Below, in pieces: positions 9,751 to 20,786 of a DNA stretch of 64,000 nucleotides (position 1 is the stretch's first letter; each line of letters begins with the position of its first letter). The notes beneath the pieces are model-generated. The model was not told the origin of the DNA. It searched no databases and saw only the letters and a list, made by a program, of their open reading frames with translations. Origin of the DNA: Desulfotignum sp. (GTDB taxonomy: Bacteria > Desulfobacterota > Desulfobacteria > Desulfobacterales > Desulfobacteraceae). The position numbers were made by a program, and so were the translations under genes. Location: contig JAABUD010000265.1 in assembly GCA_011389555.1 (NCBI GenBank), positions 1-64,000 of the forward strand, given 5' to 3'.

Positions 9751-10648
9751 TCAATGCTTTCATAATATGATTGACCATGGCCGGGTTTTCCTTGAGCCGG
9801 CGGGTGGAATAACCGAACCAGTGTTCGCCGAACGGCACATACACCCGCACCTTGTGACCGGCATCCGCCAGGCTCTGCCGCTGTTTGGGTGTCACACCGT
9901 ACAGCATCTGGAACTCATAGCGGTCCCTGGGGATATTGTGTTTGTCAATTAAATTCAATGCGCCATCGATCAGGGGTTTGTCATGGGTGGCAATGCCCGG
10001 ATAAATACCGTTCTGAAACATGAATTCCAGATCTTCCAGGTAATGCGCATTGATTTCTTCGTATTTTTTGTATGCAATCGACGGTGATTCCACATAGATC
10101 CCTTTGCACAGCCGGAAATTCAAATCCGCCTGATCTGATTTCAGATCCAGCATGGCTTCGATATCGGAACGGGTCCGTTTCAGATATGCCTGGAGCACCA
10201 GTCCGACATTTTCAGGAAACTCGGCCTTGATCCGCCTGAAAATCGCAATGGTGTCATCCACCGTGGGTGAATTTTCCATGTCGATCCGGACAAAATTACC
10301 ATGCCCGGCTGCTGCCTCAACGATATCCCGCATATAGTCGGAGCAGATCTGCTTGTCCAGAAGAAGACCGAACATGGTCGGCTTGATGGAATAATTCCCC
10401 TGGACTTTTGAGGCTTCCACCGTGTTGATCAGGTCGATGTACTGATCCCGGTTGTCTTTGGCCTGGTCCAGGTTTTCAATGAATTCACCCAGGATATCCA
10501 GGGTAACCAGCGTATTGTTCCGGTTCATCTCCAGGGATGCTTCCAGGGCCTCCGGGGTGGTTTTTCCGGCGATATACTGCTTTGAAAACTGCCAGACCAG
10601 CTTCTCCGGCATATGGGGAAGAATCTGACTGATAAGTTTATTTATCAT
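9737..10648 (-). CDS. Proline dehydrogenase (monofunctional PRODH)
   Basis: KGIYVESPSIAYK, GIATHDKPLI, EFQMLYGV, VRVYVPFGEHWFGYSTRRLKENP. Confidence 0.9.
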   Translation of the reverse strand: MINKLISQILPHMPEKLVWQFSKQYIAGKTTPEALEASLEMNRNNTLVTLDILGEFIENLDQAKDNRDQYIDLINTVEASKVQGNYSIKPTMFGLLLDKQICSDYMRDIVEAAAGHGNFVRIDMENSPTVDDTIAIFRRIKAEFPENVGLVLQAYLKRTRSDIEAMLDLKSDQADLNFRLCKGIYVESPSIAYKKYEEINAHYLEDLEFMFQNGIYPGIATHDKPLIDGALNLIDKHNIPRDRYEFQMLYGVTPKQRQSLADAGHKVRVYVPFGEHWFGYSTRRLKENPAMVNHIMKALIAKG

Positions 10649-10728
10649 GATGAGTAAACTCCTTATATTGGATTTTCAGACACATGCCCCCAATGGTTAA
10701 ACCATTACAAAAAAAAGTCAAGGATTAT

Positions 10729-11520
10729 TCATTTTTTTCCTGGTATTCGGATCACGTCTCCAGGCCGGTCGGGTCCGGCAACGGACAAATCGATATTCGA
10801 CCGATTCAAACACCTGCCGATCTCGGCCAGGGCTTTTTCCGGCCGGTTGTTTTCCTCACTCAAGTGAGCCAGGATGACATGGTGCAGATTTTCATGGTGC
10901 AGTTCAGCCAGAAGGGTGCCGGCATCACTATTGGACAGATGGCCGGTGCGCGATTGGATCCGCTGCTTCAGATGCCAGGGATAAGACCCGTTGATGAGCA
11001 TCTCCGGATCATGATTGGATTCCAGATAAAGAACAGCGGAACCGGACAGATGGGTCCGCACCAGGTTGGTCACCACCCCCAGATCCGTGGCGATGCCGAT
11101 TTTACTTTGCTGCCAGGTCACTGTCAGGCCGGCCGGATCGGACGCATCATGGGAAATGGAAAAAGGATTCACAGTCAAATCCTGTATCTCAAAACGGTTC
11201 CCGCAATCAAAATAGGTAAGCGCCGATATATGCCCCAGTCCGGTGCAGGCCTGGTGGGTGGCGGAAGAGATATAAACCGGAATATTGAATCGCCGGCTCA
11301 GGACTCCGGCGCCCCGGACATGATCGATATGTTCATGGGTAATGACAATGGCGGACAGAGCTGCGGGGTCCTGACCCACCGCAGTCATCCGTCGCTGAAG
11401 CTCCACACCGGACAGGCCGGCATCCACCAGGATGGCGGTATCCGGCGTGGAGACCAGCAATGCATTTCCTTTGCTGCCGGAAACCAGCGGACAGACACAA
11501 AAACAATTATTCTTTTTCAT
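10729..11520 (-). CDS. MBL-fold metallohydrolase (YycJ/WalJ-like)
   Basis: [23 protein letters not shown] motif; start set at MKKNNC (11520), slightly overlapping pnp. Confidence 0.85.
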   Translation of the reverse strand: MKKNNCFCVCPLVSGSKGNALLVSTPDTAILVDAGLSGVELQRRMTAVGQDPAALSAIVITHEHIDHVRGAGVLSRRFNIPVYISSATHQACTGLGHISALTYFDCGNRFEIQDLTVNPFSISHDASDPAGLTVTWQQSKIGIATDLGVVTNLVRTHLSGSAVLYLESNHDPEMLINGSYPWHLKQRIQSRTGHLSNSDAGTLLAELHHENLHHVILAHLSEENNRPEKALAEIGRCLNRSNIDLSVAGPDRPGDVIRIPGKK

Positions 11521-13597
11521 CCGCCTTGGCAGCTTTGTAGCTGAGCTTGATTTTTCCATCCCGGGTGATATCCAGGACCTTGACCCGGATCACATCACCT
11601 TCCTTGACCACATCCGTGACTTTTTTGACCCGGTAGTCAGCCAGTTCGGAGATATGAACCAGTCCATCGGTGCCGGATTTGATATTTACAAACGCACCGA
11701 AGTCCGTGATTTTCACCACCTTGCCTTCATAGATGGTTCCGATTTCCGGATCCAGAGCAATATCGGACACCATGGCCAACGCCCGTTCCGCATCCTCCTG
11801 ATTTTCTCCGGCGATCTTCACAAGCCCAGAATCATCCACCTCAATGACCGTATTGGTATCCGCCTGAAGGCCCCGGATGATCTTGCCGCCAGGGCCGATG
11901 ATATCCCTGATCTTGTCCGGATTGATGGTGATGCTCAAAATTTTGGGCGCATGGGGGGATATATCATCCCGGTACCGGTTGATGGTTTTCAACATCTCTC
12001 CCAGAATATGAAGACGTCCCGCTCTGGCCTGAATCAGGGCCTTTTCCATAACATCTCTGGACAGTTCCTTGATCTTGATATCCATCTGCAGGGCCGTGAT
12101 ACCGGCTTCAGGACCGGCCACCTTGAAATCCATATCTCCGAAATGGTCTTCATCTCCCAGAATATCCGACAGGATCACCGTGTTGTCCCCGTCTTTGATC
12201 AGTCCCATGGCAATACCGGAAACAGGGGCCTTGATGGGCACCCCGCCATCCATGAGTGCCAGACATCCGGCGCACACCGTGCCCATGGAAGATGACCCGT
12301 TGGATTCCATCACCTCACCCACCAGACGAATCGTGTACTCGAATTCTTCAGGCGAAGGCAAAATCTGCTCGATGGCCCGGGTGGCCAGATTGCCGTGGCC
12401 GATATCCCGGCGGCTGGGTCCACCGGCCCGTTTCACCTCTCCCACGGAATACGGCGGAAAATTATAATGAAGCATAAAGGCCCGGGTTTCATTCCCGGCC
12501 AGCGTTTCCACCCGCTGCTCATCCGGTCCGGACCCCAGGGTCATGACTCCGAGGACCTGGGTTTCCCCCCGGGTGAACAAGGCACTGCCATGGGGTCTTT
12601 TGAGCATACCCACCTCACAGGTGATGGACCGGATTTCATCAAAGGCCCGGCCATCGATCCGGTGGTTCCGGGTCAGGGTGATCTCCCGGCTGACTTGTTT
12701 GACGGCTTTACTGAACGCTTCCTTGATCTCTTTGACGTGTTCCGGATGGGTTTCACTGAAGTGTGCCACCACCTCATCTTTGAATTCACTCAACGCTTTC
12801 TGGCGGTCCACCTTGGTCTTGATCTGGACCCGATCGACAATCCCTTGTTTCGCAAAATCCGCTACACTGGCCGCCAGTTCCGGATCACGCGCCGGAGGAA
12901 CAAACAGCCTTTTCTCTTTGCCCACGCTGTCTTTCAGTTCTTTCTGCAGATCGATGATGGGCTGCATGGCCTCATGCCCGAAATAAATGGCATCCAGCAT
13001 ATCCTGTTCCGACACGGTACTGGCGCCGGCCTCCACCATGACCACGCCGGTTCTGGATCCTGCCACCGTCAGATCGATATCGCTTTCCTCCATCTGCGCC
13101 AGGGTCGGATTGGCCACCAGTTGTCCGTCGATCCGGCCCACTTTGATGCCTGCAATGGGGCCGTCGAACGGGATATCGGAAAGTTCCAGGGCCGCAGAAG
13201 CCCCCACCAGGGCCAGAATGCCGGGATCACAGGTTTTATCGGTTGACAGCACTGTGGCAATGACCTGTGTTTCAAAATTATACCCCTCTTCAAACAACGG
13301 CCGGATCGGTCGGTCGATCTGTCTGGCCCGCAGGGTTTCATCCTCGGAAGGCCGGCCGATCTCCCGCCGGAAATAGTTGCCCGGAATCCGGCCTGCCGCA
13401 TAAATTCTTTCCTGATACTCCACGGTCAGGGGCAGAAAACTCACATCCTCTTTGGGATTTTTCGCGGACACGGCCGTCACCAGTACCACGGTTTCTCCCA
13501 GCTGCACCACCACGGCACCGGGGGCCTGTTTGGCCATTTTGCCGGTACTGATGGAAAATTCCCTGCCGCCGATTGTCGCTGTTACTGTTTTTTCCAT
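11507..13597 (-). CDS. pnp: Polyribonucleotide nucleotidyltransferase
   Basis: RNase PH repeats, KH ([17 protein letters not shown]) and S1 domains; start [11 protein letters not shown]. Confidence 0.97.
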   Translation of the reverse strand: MEKTVTATIGGREFSISTGKMAKQAPGAVVVQLGETVVLVTAVSAKNPKEDVSFLPLTVEYQERIYAAGRIPGNYFRREIGRPSEDETLRARQIDRPIRPLFEEGYNFETQVIATVLSTDKTCDPGILALVGASAALELSDIPFDGPIAGIKVGRIDGQLVANPTLAQMEESDIDLTVAGSRTGVVMVEAGASTVSEQDMLDAIYFGHEAMQPIIDLQKELKDSVGKEKRLFVPPARDPELAASVADFAKQGIVDRVQIKTKVDRQKALSEFKDEVVAHFSETHPEHVKEIKEAFSKAVKQVSREITLTRNHRIDGRAFDEIRSITCEVGMLKRPHGSALFTRGETQVLGVMTLGSGPDEQRVETLAGNETRAFMLHYNFPPYSVGEVKRAGGPSRRDIGHGNLATRAIEQILPSPEEFEYTIRLVGEVMESNGSSSMGTVCAGCLALMDGGVPIKAPVSGIAMGLIKDGDNTVILSDILGDEDHFGDMDFKVAGPEAGITALQMDIKIKELSRDVMEKALIQARAGRLHILGEMLKTINRYRDDISPHAPKILSITINPDKIRDIIGPGGKIIRGLQADTNTVIEVDDSGLVKIAGENQEDAERALAMVSDIALDPEIGTIYEGKVVKITDFGAFVNIKSGTDGLVHISELADYRVKKVTDVVKEGDVIRVKVLDITRDGKIKLSYKAAKADEKE

Positions 13598-13733
13598 GAT
13601 TTCTCCTCCATAATAAATAAAGGGCGGAAATCCTTTCAAAACACTCAAAACAATAACCCCGCATGTGTATCATCCAACAGGTCGCTGGATGGCACAGATG
13701 CGAACTTATTTATTCGTGTTTTCAAGAATTGCC

Positions 13734-13789
13734 GCCCGGTTGTTTGCAACAGCCCGGTTGTTGACCTGAACGCAGTCAAAAACCGGGCT
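13734..13789 (-). other. Hairpin-forming rpsO-pnp intergenic region with duplicated 3' arm
   Basis: AACCGGGC can pair with either of two GCCCGGTTGTT copies (13734-13744, 13752-13762). Confidence 0.5.
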
Positions 13790-13798
13790 GAGGTCATC

Positions 13799-14068
13799 TT
13801 ATCTTCTGAGTCCCAGTCTTTCTATCAAAGACCGATACCGGTTGATATCTTTTTTCTTGACATAATCCAGCAGGCTTCTGCGCCGGCCGACCAGAATCAG
13901 CAATCCCCGCCGGGAATGATGATCCTTTTTATGAACTTTCAAATGTTCGGTCAGATAGCTGATGCGGTGAGTCAGAATCGCTATCTGCACCTCGGGAGAC
14001 CCGGTATCCGAGTCATGAAGCTTGAACTGCTCAATCATTTCTTCTTTGTTTTCTGCTAATAAAACCAC
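13799..14068 (-). CDS. rpsO: 30S ribosomal protein S15
   Basis: [22 protein letters not shown]...; GTG start with SD AGGAG. Confidence 0.96.
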   Translation of the reverse strand: MVLLAENKEEMIEQFKLHDSDTGSPEVQIAILTHRISYLTEHLKVHKKDHHSRRGLLILVGRRRSLLDYVKKKDINRYRSLIERLGLRR

Positions 14069-14239
14069 GGTATGACTCCTTTGTCTGGAATAAATAAATT
14101 CGGGCATTCATTTGACCGGTATTACACCGTTACCGGGGCATCCGATATTCCATTCAGACGATCCCGATGTTTCTGCCAAATGGCCGCTGCTGAAACCCGC
14201 CACATTTTTTACCTGTAAGGGGGCAGATCTTTCTATCAT

Positions 14240-15148
14240 TTACCTGTTGAAAACGCAACAATAATTATATTCTGCCCTGTCTACATCCGCTTCTATCACG
14301 GCAATGAGCCGACCCGCCGCATCCATGACCCGGACAGGGGTCTGTGCCGGCAATGGTTCAACCCGACAGAAACGGACATCCGGGTCAGACAGTTTTTTCC
14401 CATGGCCGATCTTTTCCGCCACCCGGTCATCCACCTGTATGCCGGGCAGAAATGACAGGCAGTCTGCCATGGGAATCACCGCGCGGTCCGGGGGCAGACC
14501 GGGCAACGCTTCCAGTTCATACGCCTGGCCCAGCATGAAATGACTGACACCGGTCCGGCACAATCCTGATAGATGTGCGCCGCATCCCAGCTGCTTTCCC
14601 ATGTCATGGGCCAGGCTTCGGATATAGGTTCCCCCGGAGCAATGGATGTCCAGTTCAATTTCCGGCAGTTCCATGTCAATCACCCGGATGGAAAAAATCT
14701 CAATGGGCCGGGCGGGTTTCTGGATCATTTTTCCCTGCCGGGCCAGTTTATACAAAGGCTGACCCCGGTGTTTCAACGCTGAAAAACTGGGCGCCACCTG
14801 TTTCTGCTTTCCTTTGAATCCGGCCACGGCATGTTGAACCTGTTCCGGTTCAATGGCTGCCAGAATTCGGGAATCTGCTTGATGGATCATCTGCCCGGTC
14901 CGGTCATAGGTATCGGTTTCAACCCCCAGGGTCACTGTGGCTTTGTACCGCTTGGCACCCCCCAGAAAAAATCGGGACAAACGGGTCGCCTGGCCGAAAG
15001 CGACCGGTAAAAGGCCCGTGGCAAAAGGATCCAGCGTTCCCGTGTGTCCGGCTTTTTTCGCCTGGAATATCTGTTTGACATGACTGACGACCCGGGCGGA
15101 TGACACCCCTTCCGGCTTGTTGATCAGCACCATACCGTTTTTCATCAA
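14240..15148 (-). CDS. truB: tRNA pseudouridine(55) synthase
   Basis: GMVLINKPEGVSSARVV, KAGHTGTLDPFATGLLPV. Confidence 0.96.
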   Translation of the reverse strand: MMKNGMVLINKPEGVSSARVVSHVKQIFQAKKAGHTGTLDPFATGLLPVAFGQATRLSRFFLGGAKRYKATVTLGVETDTYDRTGQMIHQADSRILAAIEPEQVQHAVAGFKGKQKQVAPSFSALKHRGQPLYKLARQGKMIQKPARPIEIFSIRVIDMELPEIELDIHCSGGTYIRSLAHDMGKQLGCGAHLSGLCRTGVSHFMLGQAYELEALPGLPPDRAVIPMADCLSFLPGIQVDDRVAEKIGHGKKLSDPDVRFCRVEPLPAQTPVRVMDAAGRLIAVIEADVDRAEYNYCCVFNR

Positions 15149-15177
15149 TACCGCCGCTTTTTGAGACCCAAAGATGC

Positions 15178-15567
15178 CTACTCAGATTCTTTGCTGCCGG
15201 GTGTTGGATCTTCGGGCAGATCCTTGACCACTGAATCGATCAGGGCATCCATTCGGGCGGCTTCGTCAAACGAATCATCGTGGAAAAACCGCAGTTCCGG
15301 CATATACTTCAGACCCAGCTGGGGAGCGATCTGTTTTTTGATAAACCCTTTGGAATTTTTAAAACCGGCCAGCACGGCCGCGATCCGGTTTTTGTCTCCG
15401 AAAACCGTCACATAGACACTGGCCAGCCTCAGGTCCGAAGTCATCTTGACCCGGGAGACTGTGGCCATCTCGATTCTGGGGTCACTGATTTTTTTGGTCA
15501 ACAGCTCGGTTATGGCCTGCTGGATCTTCATACTGATCCGTTCAGCCCGGGTATACGGTTTCATCAT
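15178..15567 (-). CDS. rbfA: Ribosome-binding factor A
   Basis: [26 protein letters not shown]. Confidence 0.93.
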   Translation of the reverse strand: MMKPYTRAERISMKIQQAITELLTKKISDPRIEMATVSRVKMTSDLRLASVYVTVFGDKNRIAAVLAGFKNSKGFIKKQIAPQLGLKYMPELRFFHDDSFDEAARMDALIDSVVKDLPEDPTPGSKESE

Positions 15568-18563
15568 TTCTCTTTCTTGGGCGTATATTTTCTTTCTTCC
15601 ACTTCATAGCACTCGATGATATCGCCCATCTTGATATCATTGTATTTGGCCAGGCCGATACCGCATTCATATCCCTGATCCACTTCCTTGACATCGTCCT
15701 TGAAACGCCGCAGAGAGGACAGCTGGGTATCGCACTTGATCACCCCTTCCCTGAGCAGCCGTATCTTCTTACCCCGGACCACCTTGCCTTCGGCAATGTG
15801 ACACCCGGCAATGGTGCCGATTTTGGGTACCACAAAGGTGTCCCGCACCTCGGCCCGGCCGACGATGATTTCATGGAAGGTGGAAGGCATCAACCCGTCC
15901 AGGGCCGCTTTGATATCATTGATCACATCATAGATGATATCATAGAACCGCATGTCCACATTTTCGTCCTTGGCCATTTTCCGGATCTGCGGTGTGGGCC
16001 GGACATTGAACCCGATGATGATGGCATCCGACACACTGGCCAGTCCCACATCCGATTCGTTGATGGTACCGACTCCGGAGTGAATAATCTTGATATCCAC
16101 TTCCTCTTTGGCCAGATCCTTGAGGGAATCGTTCAACGCTTCGATAGACCCCTGGACATCCGCCTTGACGATCAGTTTCAACTCTTTGATTTCCTCGGAT
16201 CCCAGGTTCTCGAACATTTTTTCCAGGTTGGCCCGGCTCTTTTTGGCCAGCTCCTTGGCCCGCTGTTTCTGCATGCGGTGACTGGCGATCTGCTTGGCAT
16301 CCTTGTCTGACGCCACGGCCACAAATTCGTCTCCGGCATCCGGTACCCCGGTCAACCCCACAATTTCCGCCGGCGTTGAGGGGCCGGCCTCTTCGATGCG
16401 GTTGCCCAGATCATCGATCATGGCCCGGATTCTACCGGAGTGCAGCCCGCACACAATGGCATCCCCGTCCCGCAGGGTACCCTGCTTCACCAGCACCGTG
16501 GCCACGGCCCCCCGGCCGGTATCCAGGCGGGATTCCACCACATACCCGCTGGCCTGTCGATCCGGATTGGCCTTGAGTTCCAGGACTTCGGACTGAAGCA
16601 GGACCATCTCGAGCAGGTCATCGATCCCGTCACTGGATTTGGCAGACACCTTGACAAAAATCACGTCCCCGCCCCAGTCTTCCGCCAACAGCCCCATTTC
16701 AGCCAGCTCCCGCATAATCCGGTCCGGATCCGCGCCGGGTTTGTCCATTTTGTTCACTGCCACCACCACCGGCACGCCGGCGGCTTTGGAATGGTTGATG
16801 GCCTCGACGGTCTGCGGCATGACCCCGTCATCCGCCGCCACCACCAGGATGACGATATCCGTGACCTGGGCCCCTCGGGACCGCATGGCGGTAAATGCGG
16901 CATGGCCCGGGGTGTCCAGAAAAGTGATCCGTCCACCGTTGGGGGTTTCCACATTGTAGGCGCCAATATGCTGGGTGATGCCGCCCGCCTCTCCACTGGT
17001 GATTTTGGATTTTCTGATGACATCCAGCAGCGAGGTCTTTCCATGGTCCACATGTCCCATGATCGTGACCACGGGCGGGCTTTTGATCATACGGCCATCA
17101 TCTTCGGTTTCAGTTTCGACCTGAAGCAGGACTTCTTCTTCAAAACTGGCTCTTTCCACTTCAAAGTCAAATTCCGCCGCCACCAGTGTCGCGGTTTCAT
17201 AATCGATGGTCTGATTGACCGTGGCCATCACACCCATGGTCATGAGTTTGGCAATCATCTCATTGGCCTTGATTCCCATCCGTTTGGCCAGTTCCGCCAG
17301 CTCGATGGCCTCATCCACCTTGATCCGCCGCTTGATCGCTTTGGGGGTGGTAATCTGGGTTTTCTGGAACCCTCCTTTTTTGGCCCGGTTGTCTTTTTTG
17401 CCCCGTTTCTTTTTTCCACGGCCCCGGTACAGTTCTTCCCCTTCCACCACGGATTTCTTTTTGCGTTTCTTTTTTTTGCTGTCAAACGACGTATTCGCAC
17501 CCTCATCCTTGCGACGATCTTTTTTTCTGAAACCCGGGTCCGGTTCCCCCGGAACAAAGGGCACTGCTGTATCCGGACCGTTTGAAACCGCAGGGGCTCT
17601 GTTGGATGCGGCCGGTTTACCCATTCGTTTTCGTTCCACACCCGTGTCCTTGTTTTCTTCTTCTTCTTCCGCCTTTGTTTTCCGGATATTTTCCAATACC
17701 AGCGGATCGGCTTTTTTCACGATTTTGGCCGGTGCGGATTTCTTTTTTTTCTTTTTCTTTTTGGACGATTTGGTCTCTTCCGCTTCGGGTGTTACGGATG
17801 CTTCCGGGGAAACATCGGTTTTTCGGGGTGCTGCCTCTGACTGTTTTGCTTGTTTATCCGGCGCAACCGTCGAAGATACCTCCAGGGCTTCCTTGTCTGT
17901 CCGTCTGTTTTCTTCGGCCCCTGGCGACCGCTTTTCCGCTTCTTCCCGGTCATCCGATACGTCCGATGCGGGTACCTGATCCGAAACATCCGCCGGTTCT
18001 TGTTTTGCTTTTGTCTCCAGAGGCTCTGAGGAAGGTGCGGGTTTTGGCGTCAATGTTTCAGGGGGGGAAACCACTTTTGCCGGTTTGATGATTCGGGCAG
18101 GCTGGGATTTTTTCTTTTTTGCCGGTGATGTTTTCCGGGACTTCGACGTTTCAGGGGATTCCGGGGCAGTGGATGATTCTTCTGTGACAGGTCTTTTTTC
18201 AGCCGCCACCGGTGGGGCATCCGGTGAATCCAGGGCTGCTTTTTCACTGTCTGTGGTATCCTGGGCTGCCTGCGCTGCCGTTTCATCCGGCGCCGGCCCG
18301 CGCACCGGTCTGTCCTGTGATACTGCCTCCGGATCACGTGCACTTTTCTTTTTGCGCCGTCGTATTACCGAGGGCCGGACCTTGAGGTCTTCCTTTTGTC
18401 TGGACTTGCCGAACAAATTGGCTTTGATCTGTTTGACCGCACTGTCCTCCAGAGAACTCATGTGGCTCTTTGCGTCAATATCGAGCTCTTTGAGCTTATT
18501 GAGCAGTGCCCTGTTTGTCATGTTCAGATCTTTTGCCAATTCATATACTCTGAGTTTCGCCAT
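15564..18563 (-). CDS. infB: Translation initiation factor IF-2
   Basis: [36 protein letters not shown]; Lys-rich N-terminal linker. Confidence 0.98.
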   Translation of the reverse strand: MAKLRVYELAKDLNMTNRALLNKLKELDIDAKSHMSSLEDSAVKQIKANLFGKSRQKEDLKVRPSVIRRRKKKSARDPEAVSQDRPVRGPAPDETAAQAAQDTTDSEKAALDSPDAPPVAAEKRPVTEESSTAPESPETSKSRKTSPAKKKKSQPARIIKPAKVVSPPETLTPKPAPSSEPLETKAKQEPADVSDQVPASDVSDDREEAEKRSPGAEENRRTDKEALEVSSTVAPDKQAKQSEAAPRKTDVSPEASVTPEAEETKSSKKKKKKKKSAPAKIVKKADPLVLENIRKTKAEEEEENKDTGVERKRMGKPAASNRAPAVSNGPDTAVPFVPGEPDPGFRKKDRRKDEGANTSFDSKKKKRKKKSVVEGEELYRGRGKKKRGKKDNRAKKGGFQKTQITTPKAIKRRIKVDEAIELAELAKRMGIKANEMIAKLMTMGVMATVNQTIDYETATLVAAEFDFEVERASFEEEVLLQVETETEDDGRMIKSPPVVTIMGHVDHGKTSLLDVIRKSKITSGEAGGITQHIGAYNVETPNGGRITFLDTPGHAAFTAMRSRGAQVTDIVILVVAADDGVMPQTVEAINHSKAAGVPVVVAVNKMDKPGADPDRIMRELAEMGLLAEDWGGDVIFVKVSAKSSDGIDDLLEMVLLQSEVLELKANPDRQASGYVVESRLDTGRGAVATVLVKQGTLRDGDAIVCGLHSGRIRAMIDDLGNRIEEAGPSTPAEIVGLTGVPDAGDEFVAVASDKDAKQIASHRMQKQRAKELAKKSRANLEKMFENLGSEEIKELKLIVKADVQGSIEALNDSLKDLAKEEVDIKIIHSGVGTINESDVGLASVSDAIIIGFNVRPTPQIRKMAKDENVDMRFYDIIYDVINDIKAALDGLMPSTFHEIIVGRAEVRDTFVVPKIGTIAGCHIAEGKVVRGKKIRLLREGVIKCDTQLSSLRRFKDDVKEVDQGYECGIGLAKYNDIKMGDIIECYEVEERKYTPKKEK

Positions 18564-18636
18564 ACCTTGCCCCCAAGTAATCCTCTTTTAATGTTCTTTG
18601 TCCTTGCCTGCGGTGTTGCTGATTGGTGTATGCGAT

Positions 18637-19998
18637 TTATGGTTTAGCCCCGTGGTCATCCGTTTGATCGGAATCGGTTTCTCCTGCCGGATCATCTATT
18701 GCAGTCTGTTCCTCTTCTTCCGGAACTTGTGCTGACATATCGGCTGCAACCTGTTCTTCTTCTTCCATCAAGCGTATTTTTGCCTGTGCAATGGTGGCTG
18801 CGGCATCCTCCATGGAACCCCCCATCACGGACGACAGTTCTTCCGGTGAGGTTTCCACGATATCCACCAAAGAGGCGTATCCGGACTTGAATAAAAGCTC
18901 TGCCATGGGCAGGCCGACATGATCCAGCTTCATCAGGCTCTCATATCCCAGCTTGACTTCCCGGCTGTATTCTTCTTCCGATGTCACTTCCAGATGCCAT
19001 CCCGTGATTTCACATGCCAGAGACACATTCTGCCCGCCTTTGCCGATGGCAATGGACAGATATTCATCATTGACAATCACTTCCATGGATCGGTTGTCCT
19101 CATCGATGATCACACGGGATATTTCCGCAGGAGACAGGGCATTGCATACAAAACGGGCCACATCCGGACTCCATTGAACAATATCGATTTTTTCTCCCCG
19201 AAGCTCCTGGACAATATTCTGAACCCGGTTTCCTTTCATTCCCACGCAGGCTCCCACCGGATCCACATCGGAATCCGTGGATGACACGGCGATTTTGGCC
19301 CGGACACCCGGTACCCGGGCAGCGCCCTGAAGTGTCACAATGCCTTCGGCCACTTCCGGGACCTCGGTTTTGAACAGTTCCATCAAAAACTCGGGATGGG
19401 TTCGGGACAACACAATCTGTGCCCCTTTGGATTCCTCCAGAACGTCCAGCAAATACGCCCGGATTCGGTCTCCCCGTTTGTAATTTTCTCTGGGCATCTG
19501 TTCTCTGGGCCGCAGCACCGCTTCCGCCTGCCCGATATTGACAATGATGCTGCCCCGGTCAAACCGCTGGACAATACCGTTGATGATTTTCCCTTTTTTA
19601 TGGATGAAATTTTCATACACGGCATTACGTTCCGCTTCTCTCATTTTCTGAATAATCACCTGTTTGGCGGACTGGGCCGCGATGCGGCCGAACTCTTCGG
19701 TGTCGATCCGGATGCCCAGACTGTCTCCGATCTCGCACTCGGAATCAAATTCATATCCCTGTTCCATGGTCAGTTCATTGTCCGGAAATTCCACCTCTTC
19801 CACCACTTCCTTAAAATGGAACACTTCGACATCACCGGTTTTGCCATCATAATGCACCTCGATATCCGCGCGGGGTCCCAGTTTTTTTCTGGCTGCGGAG
19901 ACAATGGCTTCCTTGAGGGTATTAATCAACACCTCGGGGTCAATGCCTTTTTCACGGCTGACCTGATCGATCACTCTTTTAATGTCTGAGATAAGCAT
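18637..19998 (-). CDS. nusA: Transcription termination/antitermination protein NusA
   Basis: S1/KH domains: DVDPVGACVGMKGNRVQNIVQELRGEKIDIV; AIGKGGQNVSLA. Confidence 0.97.
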   Translation of the reverse strand: MLISDIKRVIDQVSREKGIDPEVLINTLKEAIVSAARKKLGPRADIEVHYDGKTGDVEVFHFKEVVEEVEFPDNELTMEQGYEFDSECEIGDSLGIRIDTEEFGRIAAQSAKQVIIQKMREAERNAVYENFIHKKGKIINGIVQRFDRGSIIVNIGQAEAVLRPREQMPRENYKRGDRIRAYLLDVLEESKGAQIVLSRTHPEFLMELFKTEVPEVAEGIVTLQGAARVPGVRAKIAVSSTDSDVDPVGACVGMKGNRVQNIVQELRGEKIDIVQWSPDVARFVCNALSPAEISRVIIDEDNRSMEVIVNDEYLSIAIGKGGQNVSLACEITGWHLEVTSEEEYSREVKLGYESLMKLDHVGLPMAELLFKSGYASLVDIVETSPEELSSVMGGSMEDAAATIAQAKIRLMEEEEQVAADMSAQVPEEEEQTAIDDPAGETDSDQTDDHGAKP

Positions 19999-20016
19999 GG
20001 TTACGCGTTCTCCATT

Positions 20017-20526
20017 TTACCGGCCTGCAAGGTTTGCCTTGGAAATCTGCAGATCCGGGATTTCTACCCGTTCTTCATCCACCTCGATAACGACTGCGTC
20101 TTCACGTATTTGTTCAAGTATGCCGGTAAATTTCTTTTTTCCATGGATGGATGCCCTGGTTTCGATTTTAATCTGACTGCCCTTGAACCGGTGAAAATCC
20201 TGTTTTTTCTTCAATGGCCGGTGGGGTCCCGGAGATGATATTTCCAGACGGTAACCGCCCATGTCCGGAAGATGAATCTCCAGCAGATCCCCCAATTGGC
20301 GGCTGATGTCCGCGCACTCACCCAGGGTGATGCCACCGGGCTTGTCCGCATAGACCCGAATGATGGTCTGACGATTCCAGGTGGCAATCTCCACATGAAC
20401 CAGTTCAAATCCTTCTCCCTGGCACAACTCTTCTGCCACCTGCGTAATCAGGCTCACGTGCTGTTTATTTTTCTGACTCACGTCCATTGTCCAATATGTA
20501 CCTGAACCCCTTTGTTTAAAATACAA
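20017..20526 (-). CDS. rimP: Ribosome maturation factor RimP
   Basis: GFELVHVEI, ISSPGPHRPLKKKQDFHRF; adjacent to nusA. Confidence 0.9.
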   Translation of the reverse strand: MYFKQRGSGTYWTMDVSQKNKQHVSLITQVAEELCQGEGFELVHVEIATWNRQTIIRVYADKPGGITLGECADISRQLGDLLEIHLPDMGGYRLEISSPGPHRPLKKKQDFHRFKGSQIKIETRASIHGKKKFTGILEQIREDAVVIEVDEERVEIPDLQISKANLAGR

Positions 20527-20545
20527 AAACGGGCAGATGCCCGTT
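20525..20545 (-). terminator. Putative Rho-independent terminator between tRNA-Gly and rimP
   Basis: Minus strand AACGGGCATCTGCCCGTT followed by TTTGTATTTT. Confidence 0.5.
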
Positions 20546-20658
20546 CCTGTTCAACATTCAACTGAATCTTCGCCTTTGCCGACTCGGCTCAGATCATACT
20601 CTTTTCATTACCATCACTGGAACCCGTCTGCCAGCCACCACCTTTTATAAAAAAAAGA

Positions 20659-20734
20659 TGGAGCGGGCAACGAGACTCGAACTCGCGACATCAAGCTTGG
20701 GAAGCTTGCACTCTACCACCTGAGTTATACCCGC
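20659..20734 (-). tRNA. tRNA-Gly (CCC)
   Basis: Cloverleaf GCGGGTA...CAAGC-TTCCCAA-GCTTG...GTTCGAGTC...TGCCCGC-T-CCA. Confidence 0.93.
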
Positions 20735-20786
20735 ATCAACCGCATTTTATAACAATATCGGTTTCTTTTGTCAACACCCCTTTTCC

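Noticed and set aside
16440-17585. 381-aa plus-strand ORF inside infB
   Set aside because: Antisense to a certain IF-2 gene; composition typical of a shadow frame
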